Part shown: piece by piece, positions 7,007 through 15,590 of the stretch
How positions within the stretch are numbered: position 1 is the first letter of the stretch
Layout: each line of letters begins with the position of its first letter
From: Patescibacteria group bacterium
GTDB taxonomy: Bacteria > Patescibacteriota > Microgenomatia > Woykebacterales > RBG-16-39-9b
Direction: 5' to 3'
Assembly (NCBI GenBank): GCA_025449635.1
Contig: JANWIZ010000012.1
Location: 1 to 33,270 of the forward strand
Length of the DNA: 33,270 nucleotides
The notes under the pieces: generated by a model
The model's database searches: none
Seen by the model: the letters and a program-made list of their open reading frames with translations, nothing else
What the model was told of the DNA's origin: nothing
Translations under genes and position numbers: made by a program

Positions 7007-8419
7007 ATGAGCAAGAAGTTTTTTGTTACAACACCAATCTATTATATAAATGATTTACCACATATTGGACATGCTTATGCTACTTTTGCGGCTGATATTT
7101 TAATTCGCTATCATAAACTTCTTGGCGAAAAAACCCTGCTTCTAACTGGTAGTGACGAAAACTCACAAAAGACACTTGATGCAGCTAAGAAACGGGGTGT
7201 AACTGTAGAAGACTATTCCTCTGGTATGGTTGCTAATTGGCAATCAACTTGGGGAAAACTTCAAATTGCTGATGGGGAATTTAAATTTGTCAGGACAACA
7301 AATATAGACCATGCAAAATTTGTCCAGGATTTTTTTCAAAAAATTTATGACAACGGCTATATCGAGGAAGGTGTTTACGAAGGTCTTTATTGTGTTGGAC
7401 ATGAAGCTTTCATCAAAGAATCTGATCTAGATGAGAGTGGGGTTTGTCCAGACCACAAAACAAAACCCCAACTCTTGAAAGAGAAAAACTATTTTTTCAA
7501 ACTTAAAGATTTTTCGAAGCAGCTTCTTGAGCTTTATTCGAAAAACCCTGACTTTATTCTTCCGACAGAAAGACGTAATGAGGTTGTTTCATTCGTTAGG
7601 TCTGGTTTGGAGAATATTTCAATTTCCAGAGAAGGTTCTAGCTGGGGTATAAAAGTCCCATTCGATCAAAACCAGGTCATTTATGTTTGGTTTGACGCAC
7701 TTCTAAGTTACTATTCCACAACGTCAAAAGAATTTTGGCCTGCTGATGTGCACATTATTGGTAAGGACATATTACGCTTTCACGCTGTTATTTGGCCCGC
7801 AATGCTTCTAGCTGCTGGTTTTGAAAACTATTTACCTAAGAAAATTTTTGCCCATGGTTTCTTTACTATCACCGGTACAAAGATAAGTAAATCTTTAGGT
7901 AACGCGATAGACCCAATAAAAGTCTCTGAGGAATTTGGGCTTGACACTCTTCGATATTTTCTTTTTAAAGAGCTACCTTTTGGTCATGATGGTGATTTTT
8001 CCTTGGAGCGTTTACGAGAAATTTATAACTCTGATCTCGCTAACGGTTTAGGGAATTTGGTCTCTCGGGTGGCAAAATTGGCTGAAAGTCTAGATCTAAC
8101 CGGAGTCAGGGAAAATAAAACACCTCTTTTTGATTCTACTTTTCGGATTCATTTGGACAAGCTAGAGTTTCACCAAGCATTGGAATATATCTGGAAAAAA
8201 ATTAAAGACGCTGATAAGAAATTGGAGTCAACAAAACCTTGGGAATTAGTCAAAACTGATAAAGAAGCCGCTGCTGCAATCGTTGAAAATCTGATCTTAC
8301 AGGTAATCGAGATTCAAGAACTGTTACTCCCCTTTATCCCTGATACTGCTGAAAAAATTCGACTACAGTTTTCAAAGAGCAAAATAAAGTCTACTAAGCC
8401 ACTTTTCCCAAGAAAATAG
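7007..8419 (+). CDS. metG: Methionine--tRNA ligase (short form)
   Basis: Class I aminoacyl-tRNA synthetase that charges tRNA-Met. The preferred start is ATG at 7007 (MSKKFFVTTPIYY), 13 codons inside the ORF-track entry and matching the family N-terminus; 470 aa. Signature PHIGHAYA (HIGH) sits near residue 15 and TKISKSLGNAIDP (KMSKS) near 293. The anticodon-binding helical domain follows, and the protein ends at FPRK without a C-terminal Trbp111-like dimerisation domain. The zinc-knuckle region reads YCVGHEAFI...GVCPDHK, with His where many MetRS have the second Cys of a CxxC, so the metal site is atypical or lost. tatD follows after 3 nt. Confidence 0.95.
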   Translation: MSKKFFVTTPIYYINDLPHIGHAYATFAADILIRYHKLLGEKTLLLTGSDENSQKTLDAAKKRGVTVEDYSSGMVANWQSTWGKLQIADGEFKFVRTTNIDHAKFVQDFFQKIYDNGYIEEGVYEGLYCVGHEAFIKESDLDESGVCPDHKTKPQLLKEKNYFFKLKDFSKQLLELYSKNPDFILPTERRNEVVSFVRSGLENISISREGSSWGIKVPFDQNQVIYVWFDALLSYYSTTSKEFWPADVHIIGKDILRFHAVIWPAMLLAAGFENYLPKKIFAHGFFTITGTKISKSLGNAIDPIKVSEEFGLDTLRYFLFKELPFGHDGDFSLERLREIYNSDLANGLGNLVSRVAKLAESLDLTGVRENKTPLFDSTFRIHLDKLEFHQALEYIWKKIKDADKKLESTKPWELVKTDKEAAAAIVENLILQVIEIQELLLPFIPDTAEKIRLQFSKSKIKSTKPLFPRK

Positions 8420-8422
8420 ATT

Positions 8423-9193
8423 ATGAAACCTATCGACACTCATGCCCATCTTCAATTTGAAAAGTTTGATATGGATCAAGAGGATGTGATTAAAAGAAAT
8501 TCAGAGCAACTCGACGCAATAATTAATCCTGGAGCTGACTTGATCTCCTCTGAAAAAGCTATTGCTCTTGCAAACAAAGTTTCTAATTTCTACGCTGCCG
8601 TTGGGGTTCACCCGCACCATGTGGATAACTGGGACAACAATTATTTAACCAAATTGGAAAAATTAATCCATGCGGAAAAAGTCGTGGCTATAGGAGAAAT
8701 CGGTCTTGATAAATATCAATACACCGGTTATCCAAAATCAGATATAACCAAACAAACCAAAATATTAATCCCACAACTTGAACTTGCTATTAAATACAAA
8801 AAACCTATTCTGTTTCATTGTCGAGACGCGTATGATGAACTATATAGTGTGATTAAACATTACCAACCTTTGAAAGGATTGGTTCACTGTTTTATGGGAG
8901 ACGAAAGGCTAGCTAGTAAATTTGTCGAATTAGGGCTTTTAATTTCTTTCGCTGGGAATTTAACTTATAAAAATAACGATCATATGAGATTGGCTGCAAA
9001 AACCTTAGACGAAAGTAAAGTTTTAATTGAAACAGATTCGCCTTATCTTGCTCCTGAACCACTTCGTGGACAACGAAACGAACCAATAAACATCCTCTTG
9101 GTTGCTCAAGAAATTGCTAAGCAACGAAAGGTTAGTCTAGAACAAATAGTTTCAATTACATCAAATAATGCCCGTAAACTTTTTGACATATGA
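8423..9193 (+). CDS. tatD: TatD family metal-dependent hydrolase (DNase)
   Basis: A 256-aa TIM-barrel amidohydrolase-fold nuclease with all expected metal ligands: DTHAHL (HxH) at the N-terminus, GVHPHH, IGEIGLD (Glu), FHCRD (His), HCFMG (His) and ETDSPYL (Asp). TatD proteins are 3'-5' exonucleases acting in DNA repair or degradation. It is only 3 nt after metG, an arrangement seen in many bacteria, and its TGA stop overlaps the ATG of the next gene (ATGA). Length is normal for the family. Confidence 0.95.
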   Translation: MKPIDTHAHLQFEKFDMDQEDVIKRNSEQLDAIINPGADLISSEKAIALANKVSNFYAAVGVHPHHVDNWDNNYLTKLEKLIHAEKVVAIGEIGLDKYQYTGYPKSDITKQTKILIPQLELAIKYKKPILFHCRDAYDELYSVIKHYQPLKGLVHCFMGDERLASKFVELGLLISFAGNLTYKNNDHMRLAAKTLDESKVLIETDSPYLAPEPLRGQRNEPINILLVAQEIAKQRKVSLEQIVSITSNNARKLFDI

Positions 9194-10671
9194 GTAGATT
9201 TTGGATTCGCTTTAGCGAGATAATAACGCCACTACTAGGATGGTTCCTATTAACGGCACCTTTTTGGGCTTCCTTTTTCCTCCCGACTATTGTCGTTTAT
9301 TTTATTTTAATTTTTGATATTTACTTCCTGTACAAAGCTGCCACTCTTGGGATTAATTCAATCAGATCGTATCTAAAAATTCGCCAAACTACAAAAATAG
9401 ACTGGTTACAAAAATTGGCAAAAAAACATAACGATTATGAAAAGGTTAAACACATAGTCTTTATTCCTACCTATAAAGAACCTTTAGCTGTCCTTGATAG
9501 AACTTTGTCGTTTTTATCTGAGCAAGAATTTCCTTCAAAGAATCTTGTAATCGTATTAGCGGGGGAAGATCGAGATAGCGCTTTTCTACCAAAAGCAAAT
9601 GAGTTAAAAGTAAAATTTGAAAACAACTTCTTTGGGTTTTTAATAACTGTCCACACTTTGAAAGAGGGTGAAGTGGCTGGGAAAAGTTCAAACCAGAACT
9701 ACGCAGTTGGAATCGTTAAGGATTTTATTGCCGAAAAGAATTTGGATAAAGACTTTCTAACCCTCACCTCTTGTGATGCCGATGTTTCTATCCACCCAAA
9801 ATACTTTTCTAATGTTACTTATTTATTTTTGGAAAACCCCAATCGTTACATCCGCTTTTGGCAAGGGGCCTTGGTTTTTTACAATAATATTTGGCGTGTA
9901 CCTCTTCCTGTGCGCGTCGTTCATACACTTTATTCAGTCATGGGTGTTGCCGAATTGATGCGTGCTCGATCAAATTTTATTTATTCGACTTACACAGGGA
10001 GCTGGGTCCTATTAGAAAGAACGGGTTTTTGGGATACTGACGTAATTAGTGAGGATTGGCATTTATTTTTCAAAGCCTTCTTCGCAACCGATGGTCAAGT
10101 CGAACTTGAACCTGTATTTCTACCTCTATATGGAGACGCAACTGAAGGGCCCAATTATTGGTCCTCCCTTTTAGCACAGTATCAGCAAAACCGTCGTTGG
10201 GCTTGGGGTGTAATAGATATCAGCTACGCCCTTTCGCAATTTATTAAACATAGAAAAAGTGTTTCTATTCCAAACTTCATTCTAAGATTCATCCGAGCCA
10301 TGGAACAACATTTACTTTGGCCAGTCAATTGGTGGGTCATCACTCTTGGTGCCAGCATTCCGCCTTTACTTAATACAGAACTTCGCTACACAACACTTGG
10401 TTTCTACCTACCAAAACTCTCAGGAATAATTCTTACAGGAAGTACTGTATTTCTTATTTGCATAATCATCATCGACTGGCTACTGAGACCACCTAGACCA
10501 CAAAACATAAAAAAACCATTTATCATCGTTACAATTCTTCAATATCTTACTTTGCCAATTACTGGCTTTATTTTCGGAGCCCTTCCAGGAATGGATGCTC
10601 ATACCAGACTTTTATTTGGAAAACGATTGGAGTATAAAGTAACTGAAAAATTTGATGGTAAAAAGAAATAA
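9190..10671 (+). CDS. Family 2 glycosyltransferase, BcsA/CESA-like processive type
   Basis: A 493-aa membrane glycosyltransferase. Two N-terminal helices (about 10-58) precede a cytosolic GT-A domain with FIPTYKEP (donor loop), CDADVSIHP (DxD metal site), SEDWHLF (catalytic ED) and QQNRRWAWG (Q-x-x-R-W acceptor/translocation motif). Three or four C-terminal helices follow (about 375-480). The D, DxD, ED, QxxRW set matches processive beta-glycosyltransferases such as cellulose or hyaluronan synthases. No PilZ domain or partner BcsB is visible. The substrate cannot be read from sequence; an envelope polysaccharide is likely given the WecA- and UbiA-like genes downstream. It starts inside the tatD stop. 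Confidence 0.88.
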   Translation: MSRFWIRFSEIITPLLGWFLLTAPFWASFFLPTIVVYFILIFDIYFLYKAATLGINSIRSYLKIRQTTKIDWLQKLAKKHNDYEKVKHIVFIPTYKEPLAVLDRTLSFLSEQEFPSKNLVIVLAGEDRDSAFLPKANELKVKFENNFFGFLITVHTLKEGEVAGKSSNQNYAVGIVKDFIAEKNLDKDFLTLTSCDADVSIHPKYFSNVTYLFLENPNRYIRFWQGALVFYNNIWRVPLPVRVVHTLYSVMGVAELMRARSNFIYSTYTGSWVLLERTGFWDTDVISEDWHLFFKAFFATDGQVELEPVFLPLYGDATEGPNYWSSLLAQYQQNRRWAWGVIDISYALSQFIKHRKSVSIPNFILRFIRAMEQHLLWPVNWWVITLGASIPPLLNTELRYTTLGFYLPKLSGIILTGSTVFLICIIIIDWLLRPPRPQNIKKPFIIVTILQYLTLPITGFIFGALPGMDAHTRLLFGKRLEYKVTEKFDGKKK

Positions 10672-11632
10672 CTATTCCGCTAAAATAAATACGATTTCCA
10701 ATGTAATAATTAAGAATAAAATAATTATTTTCTGCAGCATTTTTCTTTTTCTCTTACGGTTTCCGATTTTGTTTGAACCATTAATGAATAATCGAGAAGC
10801 TTACCTGATAACATACTCTTCTGGCTTATTACCTAAAGAGGCTACTTTAATGTTTCTTGATCTACCTGCAGTTGCTTTTATAAAAACAGCCTTTCTATTA
10901 TTTGGTAAAAATATCTGGTCGATAAAATTTCTTTTATCAATTTATTTTATAATTGGTTTTTTATTAGCAGCCTTAATTTTAAAAAGATTCTTCAGTGAAA
11001 AATACTTTACTGTAACTATTTTTTCATTTACCCTACTTTTCGGTTTACCGTATTTTGGTACAAATCAGATTAACTTTTCATTATACTTACCAGCTATTAT
11101 TATCGGTTTGCTCTTATTAATAAAGCAAACCCGCACATTTTCTAAATTTAACCCTCAATTTTTGTTAGTCTTACCAATACTTGCAGGTTTAGCATTGATG
11201 TTTTTAATTAACTCTCCTCTGAAACCAAACTATTACCCAGCTTTTATCGCGTATAGTTTTGCAAATCTCACAGAAGGGTCTACAGCTACTGAAAAATATT
11301 TCGAATCTTTCGGCAATGATATACAACAATCTTATTCACTCGCTTATTTTATTAAAGGGAAAACTTCCTCCAAGGACTATATCTTTGTCGCTGGAAATCA
11401 GTCTTCGATCTACTTTTTAGCAGAGAGGAGAGCGGCTTCTGTAAAAATACTTTCTGAGCAATTTAATGATGTTGATGAAATTTTGACTGATATCGAAGTT
11501 CAAAAACCAGCTATTATATTGCGCGATTTGAACAGCAGAAAACTTGAGGAATTGGACAGATTATTAAATAAATCTTATAATCTCACCGCCCAAGAAAACA
11601 ATGTCAAAATTTATTTTCGTAAACCCATTTAA
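10652..11632 (+). CDS. Multi-pass membrane protein, shortened GT-C (PMT/GT39-like) candidate
   Basis: A 326-aa protein overlapping the end of the GT2 gene by 20 nt. About five or six hydrophobic helices are visible (about 22-42, 68-85, 88-110, 118-135, 140-158, 168-188), then a soluble C-terminal domain. The start NNREAYLITYSSGLLPKEAT, then DLPAVAFIKTAFLLFG, has the layout of GT-C dolichyl-P-mannose-type mannosyltransferases. The C-terminal DYIFVAGNQSSIYFLAERRAA also resembles the end of those proteins. However, it is much shorter than a usual 450-600 aa enzyme, and the N-terminal acidic DE motif reads RE, so it may be inactive or a scaffold. Use of AT-rich codons is more extreme than in its neighbours. 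Confidence 0.7.
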   Translation: MMVKRNNYSAKINTISNVIIKNKIIIFCSIFLFLLRFPILFEPLMNNREAYLITYSSGLLPKEATLMFLDLPAVAFIKTAFLLFGKNIWSIKFLLSIYFIIGFLLAALILKRFFSEKYFTVTIFSFTLLFGLPYFGTNQINFSLYLPAIIIGLLLLIKQTRTFSKFNPQFLLVLPILAGLALMFLINSPLKPNYYPAFIAYSFANLTEGSTATEKYFESFGNDIQQSYSLAYFIKGKTSSKDYIFVAGNQSSIYFLAERRAASVKILSEQFNDVDEILTDIEVQKPAIILRDLNSRKLEELDRLLNKSYNLTAQENNVKIYFRKPI

Positions 11633-11951
11633 GCATCTTGATTCTTTTTTATTTCTTATTAATTTTTTCATAGTACTGCTTGGAGTATTGTTGATTTCTA
11701 TCCACAACAATTTACCATCCTTAATTCCTCTATGGTTTTCGAAAAATTGGGGAGAAAACCGATTGGCGAACCCTGTTTTTTTGTGGGTTATACCAGCAAT
11801 AGGGTTTGGCTCGTTTGTTTTGAATTTTGCGCTAGCTCAGTTTGTACATGAACAACGACCAACCTTAGCACGAATTCTCTCTGTCGGGTCCTTATTTATT
11901 TCACTAGTATTGCTATCTGCCGTTTATAAAATACTCCTGGTTGTGAGTTAG
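11601..11951 (+). CDS. Small membrane protein, DUF1648-like, 116 aa
   Basis: Starts with ATG inside the previous gene (32-nt overlap) and ends 2 nt before the next start, so it is firmly within the operon. Three membrane helices are visible (about 14-36, 58-80, 90-113). The segment NNLPSLIPLWFSKNWG between helices one and two resembles the LPxxIPxHFxxxG signature of DUF1648 membrane proteins, whose function is not established. The overlap implies translational coupling to the GT-C-like gene. Confidence 0.7.
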   Translation: MSKFIFVNPFKHLDSFLFLINFFIVLLGVLLISIHNNLPSLIPLWFSKNWGENRLANPVFLWVIPAIGFGSFVLNFALAQFVHEQRPTLARILSVGSLFISLVLLSAVYKILLVVS

Positions 11952-11953
11952 TC

Positions 11954-13072
11954 ATGTGGCTTTGGATTACACTTGTTATTTCATTTTTGACCACTTTTTT
12001 GATAACCCCGTTCATCATTCGGTTAGGATTTAAATTTGGTTTTGTGGATGACCCAGCTCGAAATCACCCGGCTGTTATTCATAAAAAACCTATACCACGT
12101 GGCGGTGGTATTGCAACCTTTATTGGTTTCTCCTTTAGTATTATCGTTATCAATATTCTGAGTGGTGCTTTTTCTGTTTCAAAAAGCTTAATCGGTATTC
12201 TCCTATCTGGTTTGATAATTGTCTTAGTTGGTTTATTGGACGATCTATATGACCTAAGCCCGTACCTACGTTTGGTAACGAATATTCTGGTTGCAGGTAT
12301 CGTAGTCGGTGCTGGTGTTGGAATTACTAACTTTACCAACCCCTTCGGTGGTTTTGTACAGCTGGATTCAATTATCTACTATTTTTCACTACCTAGTTTC
12401 TTTGGGTTTTTTGCTGGTACTCATTCAATTATTCTCATTGCAGATATTGTCGCTTTCTTTTGGATTATTTGGATTATGAATGCTTTAAACTGGTCTAGTG
12501 GGGTTGATGGTCAACTTCCAGGAATAGCCGTAATAACCCTAACTATTTTAGCAATTGTTTCCAGCCAACTAATTACTTCAGACCCCAATCAATTTACAGT
12601 TGCCGTTATTGCTCTTGCCGCGGCGGGGGCATTCTTGGGTTTTTTACCTTGGAGTTTCTACCCGCAAAAAATCATGCCTGGTTATGGAGGATCAAGTTTA
12701 GCTGGATTTTTGATAGCAGTTTTGGCAATACTCTCAGGTGCGAAGTTGGCCACAGCTCTTTTAGTTTTACTTATACCTTTAGTTGATAGTATTTGGGCGG
12801 TTACTCGAAGAGTTTTAAGAGGCCAATCCCCGGTTTGGGGAGATTCGTTTCATCTGCATCATCAATTGCTAAAAATGGGTTGGTCTATTCCACAAATCTG
12901 TTTTCTTTACTATTTTCTAACTTTACTTCTTGGAGTCTTAGCTATTAATCTGGATACTCAAGAAAAATTCTTTGCGATCTTGATCTTAGGGACTATAATC
13001 TTTTCTCTTTTATTTACAAGCTTTGTAATTCTTAAAAAGACGGGGCTCAAACTCCATGATAAATCTCGGTAA
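11954..13072 (+). CDS. Polyprenyl-phosphate sugar-1-phosphate transferase (WecA/TagO/MraY family)
   Basis: A 372-aa integral membrane protein with about ten helices. Family motifs are clear: KPIPRGGGIATF after the first helix, LLDDLYDLSP (DDxxD Mg2+ motif), NALNWSSGVDGQLPG (the N...DG signature) and FHLHHQLLKMG (HxHH loop). The HLHH sequence and lack of MraY-specific motifs favour WecA/TagO/RgpG-type activity, moving a HexNAc-1-phosphate from UDP-sugar to undecaprenyl phosphate to start a surface glycan. It sits 2 nt after the DUF1648-like gene and overlaps the UbiA-like gene by 17 nt. Confidence 0.92.
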   Translation: MWLWITLVISFLTTFLITPFIIRLGFKFGFVDDPARNHPAVIHKKPIPRGGGIATFIGFSFSIIVINILSGAFSVSKSLIGILLSGLIIVLVGLLDDLYDLSPYLRLVTNILVAGIVVGAGVGITNFTNPFGGFVQLDSIIYYFSLPSFFGFFAGTHSIILIADIVAFFWIIWIMNALNWSSGVDGQLPGIAVITLTILAIVSSQLITSDPNQFTVAVIALAAAGAFLGFLPWSFYPQKIMPGYGGSSLAGFLIAVLAILSGAKLATALLVLLIPLVDSIWAVTRRVLRGQSPVWGDSFHLHHQLLKMGWSIPQICFLYYFLTLLLGVLAINLDTQEKFFAILILGTIIFSLLFTSFVILKKTGLKLHDKSR

Positions 13073-13991
13073 AACTTTTTATTACATACTAATTTCGTTA
13101 AGACCAAGACAATGGTTGAAGAATTTTTCTGTTTTTGCAGCGATTTTCTTTGGTGGCCGACTTTTGAACAGTGAGGATGTTTCCTCGGTTGCATTCCTAT
13201 TCTTTATCTTTTGTCTCTTGTCTTCAGCTATGTATCTGATCAATGATTTAGTTGACCAAGAGGCTGATAAGGTTCATTTTTCTAAAAAAAACCGACCTCT
13301 TGCTAGTGGTTTATTATCACAAAAAATTATAGTTTCAACCGCATTTTTTCTTTTACTGCTTGCTCTAAGTTTGGCTTTTTTGATTTCAGATTTAATATTC
13401 GCCACTTCAATTCTTTTTGTCACTGTACAAATACTTTATAGTTTCTTTCTTAAACGGTTAATTATTCTTGACATTATGGCTATTTCCTTTTCTTTTATGC
13501 TTCGGGTGTTCGCTGGATCCTTTATTATCTCTGAACCACTATCTTCCTGGTTAATTCTAACTGTAATGATGGTCTCCTTGTTTCTTGCAGTTGGAAAAAG
13601 ACGTAGTGAAGTCACACTTTTAACACACCAACAAGCAGTGAAGCATCGAGAAATCCTTAGCCACTACCCAATCAATTTTCTCGATGGGCTTACTTTTATG
13701 ATGGCTGTGGCAAGTTTATTAACCTACAGTTTGTTTACCTTTAATAGTGGTCGTGCTGACAATCTAAGCCCGATTATAAATTATTTACCAACTACCCTAA
13801 CAAACCCACGTTGGCTAATGTTCACAATTCCAATTGTAGTTTATGGAATCTTCCGCTATTTGTATCTAATCTTCGAAAAAAAGGAAGGGGAGTCTCCTGA
13901 AAAAATATTGCTAAAAGATCTTCCGCTATTTGTAGCCACCTCGATTTGGGTACTCACTTCATTTATCTTACTCTACGTTTTTTCTGGGTAA
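13056..13991 (+). CDS. UbiA superfamily transferase, DPPR-synthase-like
   Basis: A 311-aa membrane protein with about eight or nine helices. LRPRQWLKNFSVFAA at the N-terminus and NDLVDQEADKVHFSKKNRPLASG (first Asp-rich motif with the downstream RPLASG) match decaprenyl-phosphate phosphoribosyltransferases (Rv3806c-like) better than quinone prenyltransferases. The second motif is the region LDIMAISFSFMLRVFAG. The expected reaction transfers phosphoribose from PRPP to a polyprenyl phosphate, toward a lipid-linked pentose (ribose or arabinose) donor. Overlap with the WecA-like gene supports a shared lipid-carrier glycan pathway. Its 3' end overlaps the convergent 13973 gene by 19 nt. The product identity is inferred from motifs. 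Confidence 0.87.
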   Translation: MINLGKTFYYILISLRPRQWLKNFSVFAAIFFGGRLLNSEDVSSVAFLFFIFCLLSSAMYLINDLVDQEADKVHFSKKNRPLASGLLSQKIIVSTAFFLLLLALSLAFLISDLIFATSILFVTVQILYSFFLKRLIILDIMAISFSFMLRVFAGSFIISEPLSSWLILTVMMVSLFLAVGKRRSEVTLLTHQQAVKHREILSHYPINFLDGLTFMMAVASLLTYSLFTFNSGRADNLSPIINYLPTTLTNPRWLMFTIPIVVYGIFRYLYLIFEKKEGESPEKILLKDLPLFVATSIWVLTSFILLYVFSG

Positions 13992-14500
13992 TCTCTTACC
14001 AAATCTCTATAAAACGCTAGTGTAAGAGCCGTGTTTATTCCAATTCCAATACCAAGAACAAAAAACGAAGTAGTCCCAACCAAAACATTGTTAAGTACAA
14101 AAAACATTAGAAACCAAGAAGCAACTAGCCACACTGATTCTTGATGTAAACTTTCCTCGGCACTTAAAATAAGACCCTCTTGTGACTTCTGACGTAATTT
14201 AACTTCCGTCACAGGATGAATTAGGTCCTTCCTAAAAGTCCTAGATCTTAGTATTACCCATGAAAAACCAACACTGCTAATCACTAGCGCTGCTAGATCG
14301 GAGATATTGCTCACAATAATCAAATCGTTGAAGTGATCAAATGAGAAGAAAAGTAACCGGTTTTTAACCTCGCTATCAAAACTCCAACTAAAACCCAAAA
14401 TAATTGTTAAAATTAGTATACTAAGAAATTTTGTACCAATTATTAACGCAATTGGTATAATTGCCTCGTCAATAAACTTAAGAGCGGAAATTTTTGGCAT
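13973..14500 (-). CDS. Membrane protein of unknown function, 175 aa
   Basis: The ORF track begins at a TTG (14530), but ATG at 14500 is preferred. TTGTGA, a 17-bp spacer and TAATTT end 7 nt before it, which would make the mRNA leaderless and place the TTG inside the promoter. Four hydrophobic helices are visible (about 15-37, 57-80, 118-137, 139-160), with a polar loop KLRQKSQEGLILSAEESLHQ between helices two and three. I recognise no family. It is convergent with the UbiA-like gene (19-nt antisense overlap of the 3' ends) and divergent from the PEGA gene. Confidence 0.75.
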   Translation of the reverse strand: MPKISALKFIDEAIIPIALIIGTKFLSILILTIILGFSWSFDSEVKNRLLFFSFDHFNDLIIVSNISDLAALVISSVGFSWVILRSRTFRKDLIHPVTEVKLRQKSQEGLILSAEESLHQESVWLVASWFLMFFVLNNVLVGTTSFFVLGIGIGINTALTLAFYRDLVRDYPEKT

Positions 14501-14507
14501 TAATTTA

Positions 14508-14567
14508 AAATTAGCAGTTTTAATACTCAATCACAAGTAAGGCTTCCCTAATCATTTAGGATATACT
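14508..14567. promoter_or_regulatory. Divergent promoter region (14.5 kb membrane gene / PEGA gene)
   Basis: Minus strand: TTGTGA (14531-14536), 17 bp, TAATTT (14508-14513), ATG 7 nt later. Plus strand: TATACT (14562-14567) about 18 nt before the ATG of the PEGA gene, with a weak -35. The minus promoter is the better supported of the two. Confidence 0.45.
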
Positions 14568-14585
14568 GTTACTTACGTTTTAATT

Positions 14586-15479
14586 ATGCGGACACTACTT
14601 AGTCTGACAGTTTTAATAGTTTTTATCTCCGTGGTAGGATTATTTGTTTTTAATTTTATTCAAAACAAACTTACTCCAAAAATTGGCCAGCTATCTGTAA
14701 ATACTTCCAATCAAAAGGCTCAGGTTTTTCTTGATGGGGAATTGATCGGAACATCACCTCTTTATCGAAAGGATCTACCGTTAGGTGATCACTTAGTTAC
14801 GATTAAGTTATTGAACTCTGGCCAAAACAGTTTTTCCTGGAAAACTGCAACAACGCTAACAACGTCAACTGTCAGTACAATTGATCTCGATCTTGCCCCC
14901 AACCTCTCCTTTTCTGCAGGGGAAAGTCTTTATTTCCAACCTGGTAATAAAACTGTTTCCTTACTCTCACGACCGGAAAAAGCAACGGTATTTATCGGTG
15001 AGAAAGATATGGGTCAAACTCCTTTGAAGCTTTCGTTAAACAAGGGGGTTCATGAGATAACCTTCAAGAAAGCTGGATATATCGACAGACAAGTTCCGAT
15101 AAATCTTGAGGATGGTTACAAACTCTCCGCTGTTGTCTATTTGGCGTTAAACCCATTTGAAACGGTTACAAAACTTACCGGGACCGATAAAATTTCATTA
15201 TTTAAATTATCGAACCCGCACTCCAACTTATCAAAAAATATACTAGATTGGGTTCAAGGAATAGATTACGTTCAAAAAACCTTCAATAGTATTGAGGAAA
15301 AATTTGACGCTCTTATAGATGAGAGTGGTAAAATTTATATTTTAAACCAGACTGAATGGGAAAATAAAAAGCAGACCAAAGCAGTGAGTGTTGTTGGTTA
15401 TTTAACCAGAGAGGATCAAACCGGGCTCTCTGAAGCAGCTAGCAAAACTTGGGAGCATGTGAAAGCAGAATTTAATTAG
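14586..15479 (+). CDS. PEGA-domain surface protein with N-terminal membrane anchor
   Basis: A 297-aa protein. An N-terminal helix (about 4-25, LSLTVLIVFISVVGLFVFNF) without a lipobox acts as anchor. Two PEGA-type beta domains follow: GQLSVNTSNQKAQVFLDGELIGTSP (about 36-105) and SLLSRPEKATVFIGEKDMGQTPLKL (about 125-195). A C-terminal region of about 100 residues (KLTGTDKISLF onward) matches nothing I know. PEGA domains are extracellular modules often found in cell-wall or S-layer proteins; their ligand is not defined. The likely location is the outer face of the membrane. The stop codon lies in an 8-bp palindrome. Confidence 0.85.
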   Translation: MRTLLSLTVLIVFISVVGLFVFNFIQNKLTPKIGQLSVNTSNQKAQVFLDGELIGTSPLYRKDLPLGDHLVTIKLLNSGQNSFSWKTATTLTTSTVSTIDLDLAPNLSFSAGESLYFQPGNKTVSLLSRPEKATVFIGEKDMGQTPLKLSLNKGVHEITFKKAGYIDRQVPINLEDGYKLSAVVYLALNPFETVTKLTGTDKISLFKLSNPHSNLSKNILDWVQGIDYVQKTFNSIEEKFDALIDESGKIYILNQTEWENKKQTKAVSVVGYLTREDQTGLSEAASKTWEHVKAEFN

Positions 15480-15502
15480 CCTGTGGCTAATTGTGCTATA
15501 AT
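15474..15502 (+). promoter_or_regulatory. Palindrome plus consensus extended -10 upstream of tRNA-Cys
   Basis: AATTAGCC and GGCTAATT form a perfect 8-bp inverted repeat around TGT (15474-15492), covering the PEGA stop codon and the -35 position of a TGC-TATAAT extended -10 (15497-15502). No T-run follows the stem, so an operator is as likely as a terminator. Confidence 0.4.
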
Positions 15503-15565
15503 TCGAATCCAGTAGAAACTACACACTTTCGTATATTCCAAACGTGGTGATGATTATGTTTAATG

Positions 15566-15571
15566 TATAAT
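15566..15571 (+). promoter_or_regulatory. -10 box proximal to tRNA-Cys
   Basis: A perfect TATAAT lies 20 nt before the tRNA 5' end; the -35 is weak. It could start a pre-tRNA about 12 nt longer than the mature 5' end. Confidence 0.4.
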
Positions 15572-15590
15572 CCAAGTTTGGCAAGTTTAA

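Noticed and set aside
14501-14530. TTG start at 14530
   Set aside because: It lies inside the predicted promoter of the gene; ATG 14500 is 7 nt past the -10.
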